From positions 1 through 58,338 of the forward strand of contig VGBL01000011.1 in the NCBI GenBank assembly GCA_016870515.1: 58,338 nt of DNA, written 5' to 3'. Numbering within the stretch: position 1 is the stretch's first letter; every line of letters begins with the position of its first letter. The position numbers and the translations under genes are program-made. Below are positions 56,836-58,338 of the stretch, piece by piece. Below the pieces are notes generated by a model that had not been told where the DNA came from, did no database searches, and saw only the letters and a list, made by a program, of their open reading frames with translations. This DNA is from Actinomycetota bacterium. GTDB taxonomy: Bacteria; Actinomycetota; Actinomycetes; S36-B12.

Positions 56836-57063
56836 CTAGATCGATTCCGCGAAGCTACGCACCGGGGCGAGGCTTGCGTTGACGGACGAGACGACGGGCG
56901 GAACGGTCGACGTCTGGGCGACGATCACCTTGACGCCTCCGTCGAGTGCAGCCAGCGACTTGGAAGTCGCTGCCAGGTGGAAGATGACGCGGAGCAAGCC
57001 GATGGCCGCGGCTGCGATGATCAGCGCGCCGAGGATCAGTGTGATGATGGCTTCGATTGGCAC
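56836..57063 (-). CDS. Small membrane protein B of a five-gene array, function unknown
   Basis: 75 residues. Membrane helix at about 4-28 (EAIITLILGALIIAAAAIGLL), then an Ala/Ser/Val-rich stalk with SLAALDGGVKVIVAQTSTV. GTG at 57063 with AGGAGG 5 nt upstream. 8 bp before gene C. Confidence 0.65.
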   Translation of the reverse strand: MPIEAIITLILGALIIAAAAIGLLRVIFHLAATSKSLAALDGGVKVIVAQTSTVPPVVSSVNASLAPVRSFAESI

Positions 57064-57072
57064 GGGAACCTC

Positions 57073-57327
57073 CTAGCCCAACAGCTTCGAGACGGGGCCC
57101 GCGTAGCGAACCGCTCCATTGGCAACTTCCTTGATGACCCCGTCGGTGGTCTCGAGTAGCTCCGGGGTGTTGTGGAGTTCCCCGATCAGCGCGACCCCTC
57201 CAGCGAGGGTGTCATCTGTGGCGCCGCGGATCCGCTCCGTAGCCGCGAGGAGGCGGTTGAGCAGGGCAACGAGCACCGGCACGATGACGATGAGGAGGAG
57301 CAGGTTGCCGATCATCCATTGGCTCAT
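57073..57327 (-). CDS. Small membrane protein A of a five-gene array, function unknown
   Basis: 84 residues. Membrane helix at about 5-27 (MIGNLLLLIVIVPVLVALLN), then a helical acidic stalk (ATERIRGATDDTLAGGVALIGELH). ATG at 57327 with GGAGG 6 nt upstream, 14 bp after the CoxG stop. Confidence 0.65.
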   Translation of the reverse strand: MSQWMIGNLLLLIVIVPVLVALLNRLLAATERIRGATDDTLAGGVALIGELHNTPELLETTDGVIKEVANGAVRYAGPVSKLLG

Positions 57328-57341
57328 GACATGCCTCCGCT

Positions 57342-57932
57342 CTACCGGCTCGGTGCCGGCTTGTAGGGAAGGAAGAACCGGCCGAAGACGCGCTTGACCG
57401 CGCGCATGAAGGCCGTGAGGCCGATCGCGATGCCGCTAGCAGCCTTGGGCTCGCCCACCGCATAGGGATCCTGCCCCTGGGCGAGCGCCTGCATGCGCAC
57501 CTTCATGGACCCGGCAGTTTGGTCGATGAGCACGCCGGTGACGTCCTGCACGAGCCCACGGCCGTATTGCGCGGCCGCGCCCGAGATCTGCAGGTCCATG
57601 GCGATATTGACGCGAGTGGATGCACCGCCCATGGGCTGCAAGGTGACGTCAAGGACGGTCGAGGCATTGCCCCGGCCCTTCTTGTCGGCACCGACACCGT
57701 CGAGCACGAGGGCCTTCTTGACCTCGTCGCGACTAGTGATCTTGAGCTCCCCGGTGAATTCGAGCTTCACCGGACCTGCCGAGATTACGACGTCGCCCTG
57801 GTAGTGGTCGCCGGCGATCTTGTTGGTCAAGTCCGCGCCGGGGACGCACGCGGCCACGAGCGGCACGTCATCGAAGAACTCCCAAACCTTGTCAACCGGC
57901 TGGTCGATATCGAAGGAGCGGGCAATGATCAT
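57342..57932 (-). CDS. coxG: CoxG-like SRPBCC protein
   Basis: 196 residues. The N-terminal 145 residues are a SRPBCC lipid-binding fold of the CoxG type (RSFDIDQPVDKVWEFFDD and VAACVPGADL are the family hallmarks). The C-terminal tail has hydrophobic segments (GIAIGLTAFMRAV and FFLPYK), which may anchor it to the membrane. CoxG binds quinone-type or lipid partners and recruits CO dehydrogenase to the membrane. Between the CoxL-like gene (4-bp gap) and gene A. ATG at 57932. Confidence 0.87.
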   Translation of the reverse strand: MIIARSFDIDQPVDKVWEFFDDVPLVAACVPGADLTNKIAGDHYQGDVVISAGPVKLEFTGELKITSRDEVKKALVLDGVGADKKGRGNASTVLDVTLQPMGGASTRVNIAMDLQISGAAAQYGRGLVQDVTGVLIDQTAGSMKVRMQALAQGQDPYAVGEPKAASGIAIGLTAFMRAVKRVFGRFFLPYKPAPSR

Positions 57933-57936
57933 ATCG

Positions 57937-58338
57937 TCACTCCCCCCTCATCGGCGGAGCACCGGAGACGTCCTTTCCGGACTGCAGCGCCTCGTAGACC
58001 CGGTTGGGCATGAGCGGCATGTCGATATTGCGGACTCCGGTGTGCTCGAGGGCGTTCATGACCGCGTTGACGAAGGCGGCGGGCCCACCCACGGTCGCGC
58101 ATTCCCCAACACCTTTGGCGCCGATCGGATGATGCGGGCACGGCGTTACGACCTCGTGCAATTCGAAGCCTGGAGTCTCCCATGCGGTGGGCAGCAGATA
58201 GTCCATGAAGTTGGACCCGATGCAGTTGCCCTCCTGGTCGAAGGTGATGTATTGCATGCTCGCCATGGCATAGGCCTCGGTGAGACCGCCCATGATCTGG
58301 CCCTCGACGACCATCGGATTGATACGCACTCCGCAGTC
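57937..58338 (-). CDS. CoxL-like molybdopterin hydroxylase large subunit, C-terminal part
   Basis: Runs off the right edge; the last 133 residues are visible. DCGVRINPMVVEGQIMGGL and HHPIGAKGVGECATVGGPAAFVNAV are typical of CO-dehydrogenase and xanthine-dehydrogenase large subunits, and the Glu in GVGE is the active-site glutamate. The CO-dehydrogenase active-site loop (AYRCSFR in form I) is outside the window, so form I CODH, form II CODH or another hydroxylase cannot be told apart. CoxG, CoxD and CoxE neighbours favour the CODH-type family. Confidence 0.85.
   Translation of the reverse strand, partial: DCGVRINPMVVEGQIMGGLTEAYAMASMQYITFDQEGNCIGSNFMDYLLPTAWETPGFELHEVVTPCPHHPIGAKGVGECATVGGPAAFVNAVMNALEHTGVRNIDMPLMPNRVYEALQSGKDVSGAPPMRGE

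Overview
The window is high-GC actinobacterial chromosome. The left half (about 1-31,700) follows a gene order well known from Mycobacterium and Streptomyces: rarA, aspS, hisS, a glyoxalase II-like hydrolase, a cyclophilin, relA, secF-secD-yajC, ruvB-ruvA-ruvC, yebC, pdxT-pdxS, the phosphatidylinositol mannoside genes (pimA, PatA-like acyltransferase, pgsA), a HIT hydrolase and thrS. Phosphatidylinositol mannosides, many GTG starts, tight 4-bp GTGA/ATGA overlaps and several leaderless-looking starts also point to Actinomycetota. I cannot name a genus. No CRISPR array, rRNA, intact insertion sequence or replication origin was seen.

Layout. 1-31,700: housekeeping block, mostly on the minus strand, covering tRNA charging, the stringent response, protein export, Holliday-junction processing, PLP synthesis, PIM lipid synthesis and p-aminobenzoate synthesis. 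A wax-ester/diacylglycerol acyltransferase-like gene and an EF-G2-like GTPase sit inside it. 29,137-32,047: tRNA-Val(CAC) on the minus strand, then a plus-strand tRNA-Gly(GCC)/Cys(GCA)/Val(GAC) cluster. 32,048-33,750: a broken DinB-type gene, a GlsB/YeaQ membrane protein and a secreted Ala-rich protein. 33,880-46,610: amine catabolism, with an aldehyde dehydrogenase and copper amine oxidase, then a Rieske oxygenase, PotD-like binding protein, truncated permease, TMADH/StcD/DgcA-like flavoenzyme and dimethylglycine dehydrogenase-like FAD/GcvT enzyme. This stretch has clear decay: a PotB-GcvT chimera, a frameshifted flavoenzyme lacking one Fe-S cysteine, a subtilase fragment and a tRNA half. 46,680-51,720: SGNH esterase, membrane proteins, PPK2, a Gfo/Idh oxidoreductase and a class I aldolase. 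51,800-52,840: a ManA-like isomerase. 52,900-58,338: a CO-dehydrogenase-type molybdenum hydroxylase region with CoxD- and CoxE-like maturation genes converging on a minus-strand run of CoxL-like (partial), CoxG-like and five tiny single-span membrane proteins.

How the genes work together. Copper amine oxidase plus ALDH would turn a primary amine into a carboxylic acid. The Rieske/TMADH-like/DMGDH-like trio is the enzyme set expected for stepwise N-demethylation of a betaine-type compound, with methyl groups ending on tetrahydrofolate; its transporter looks lost by deletion. In the last region CoxD/CoxE/CoxG normally mature and membrane-recruit a molybdenum hydroxylase. The five-gene array of small membrane proteins between coxG and coxDE is the part I can least explain from known systems and the best candidate for something undescribed.
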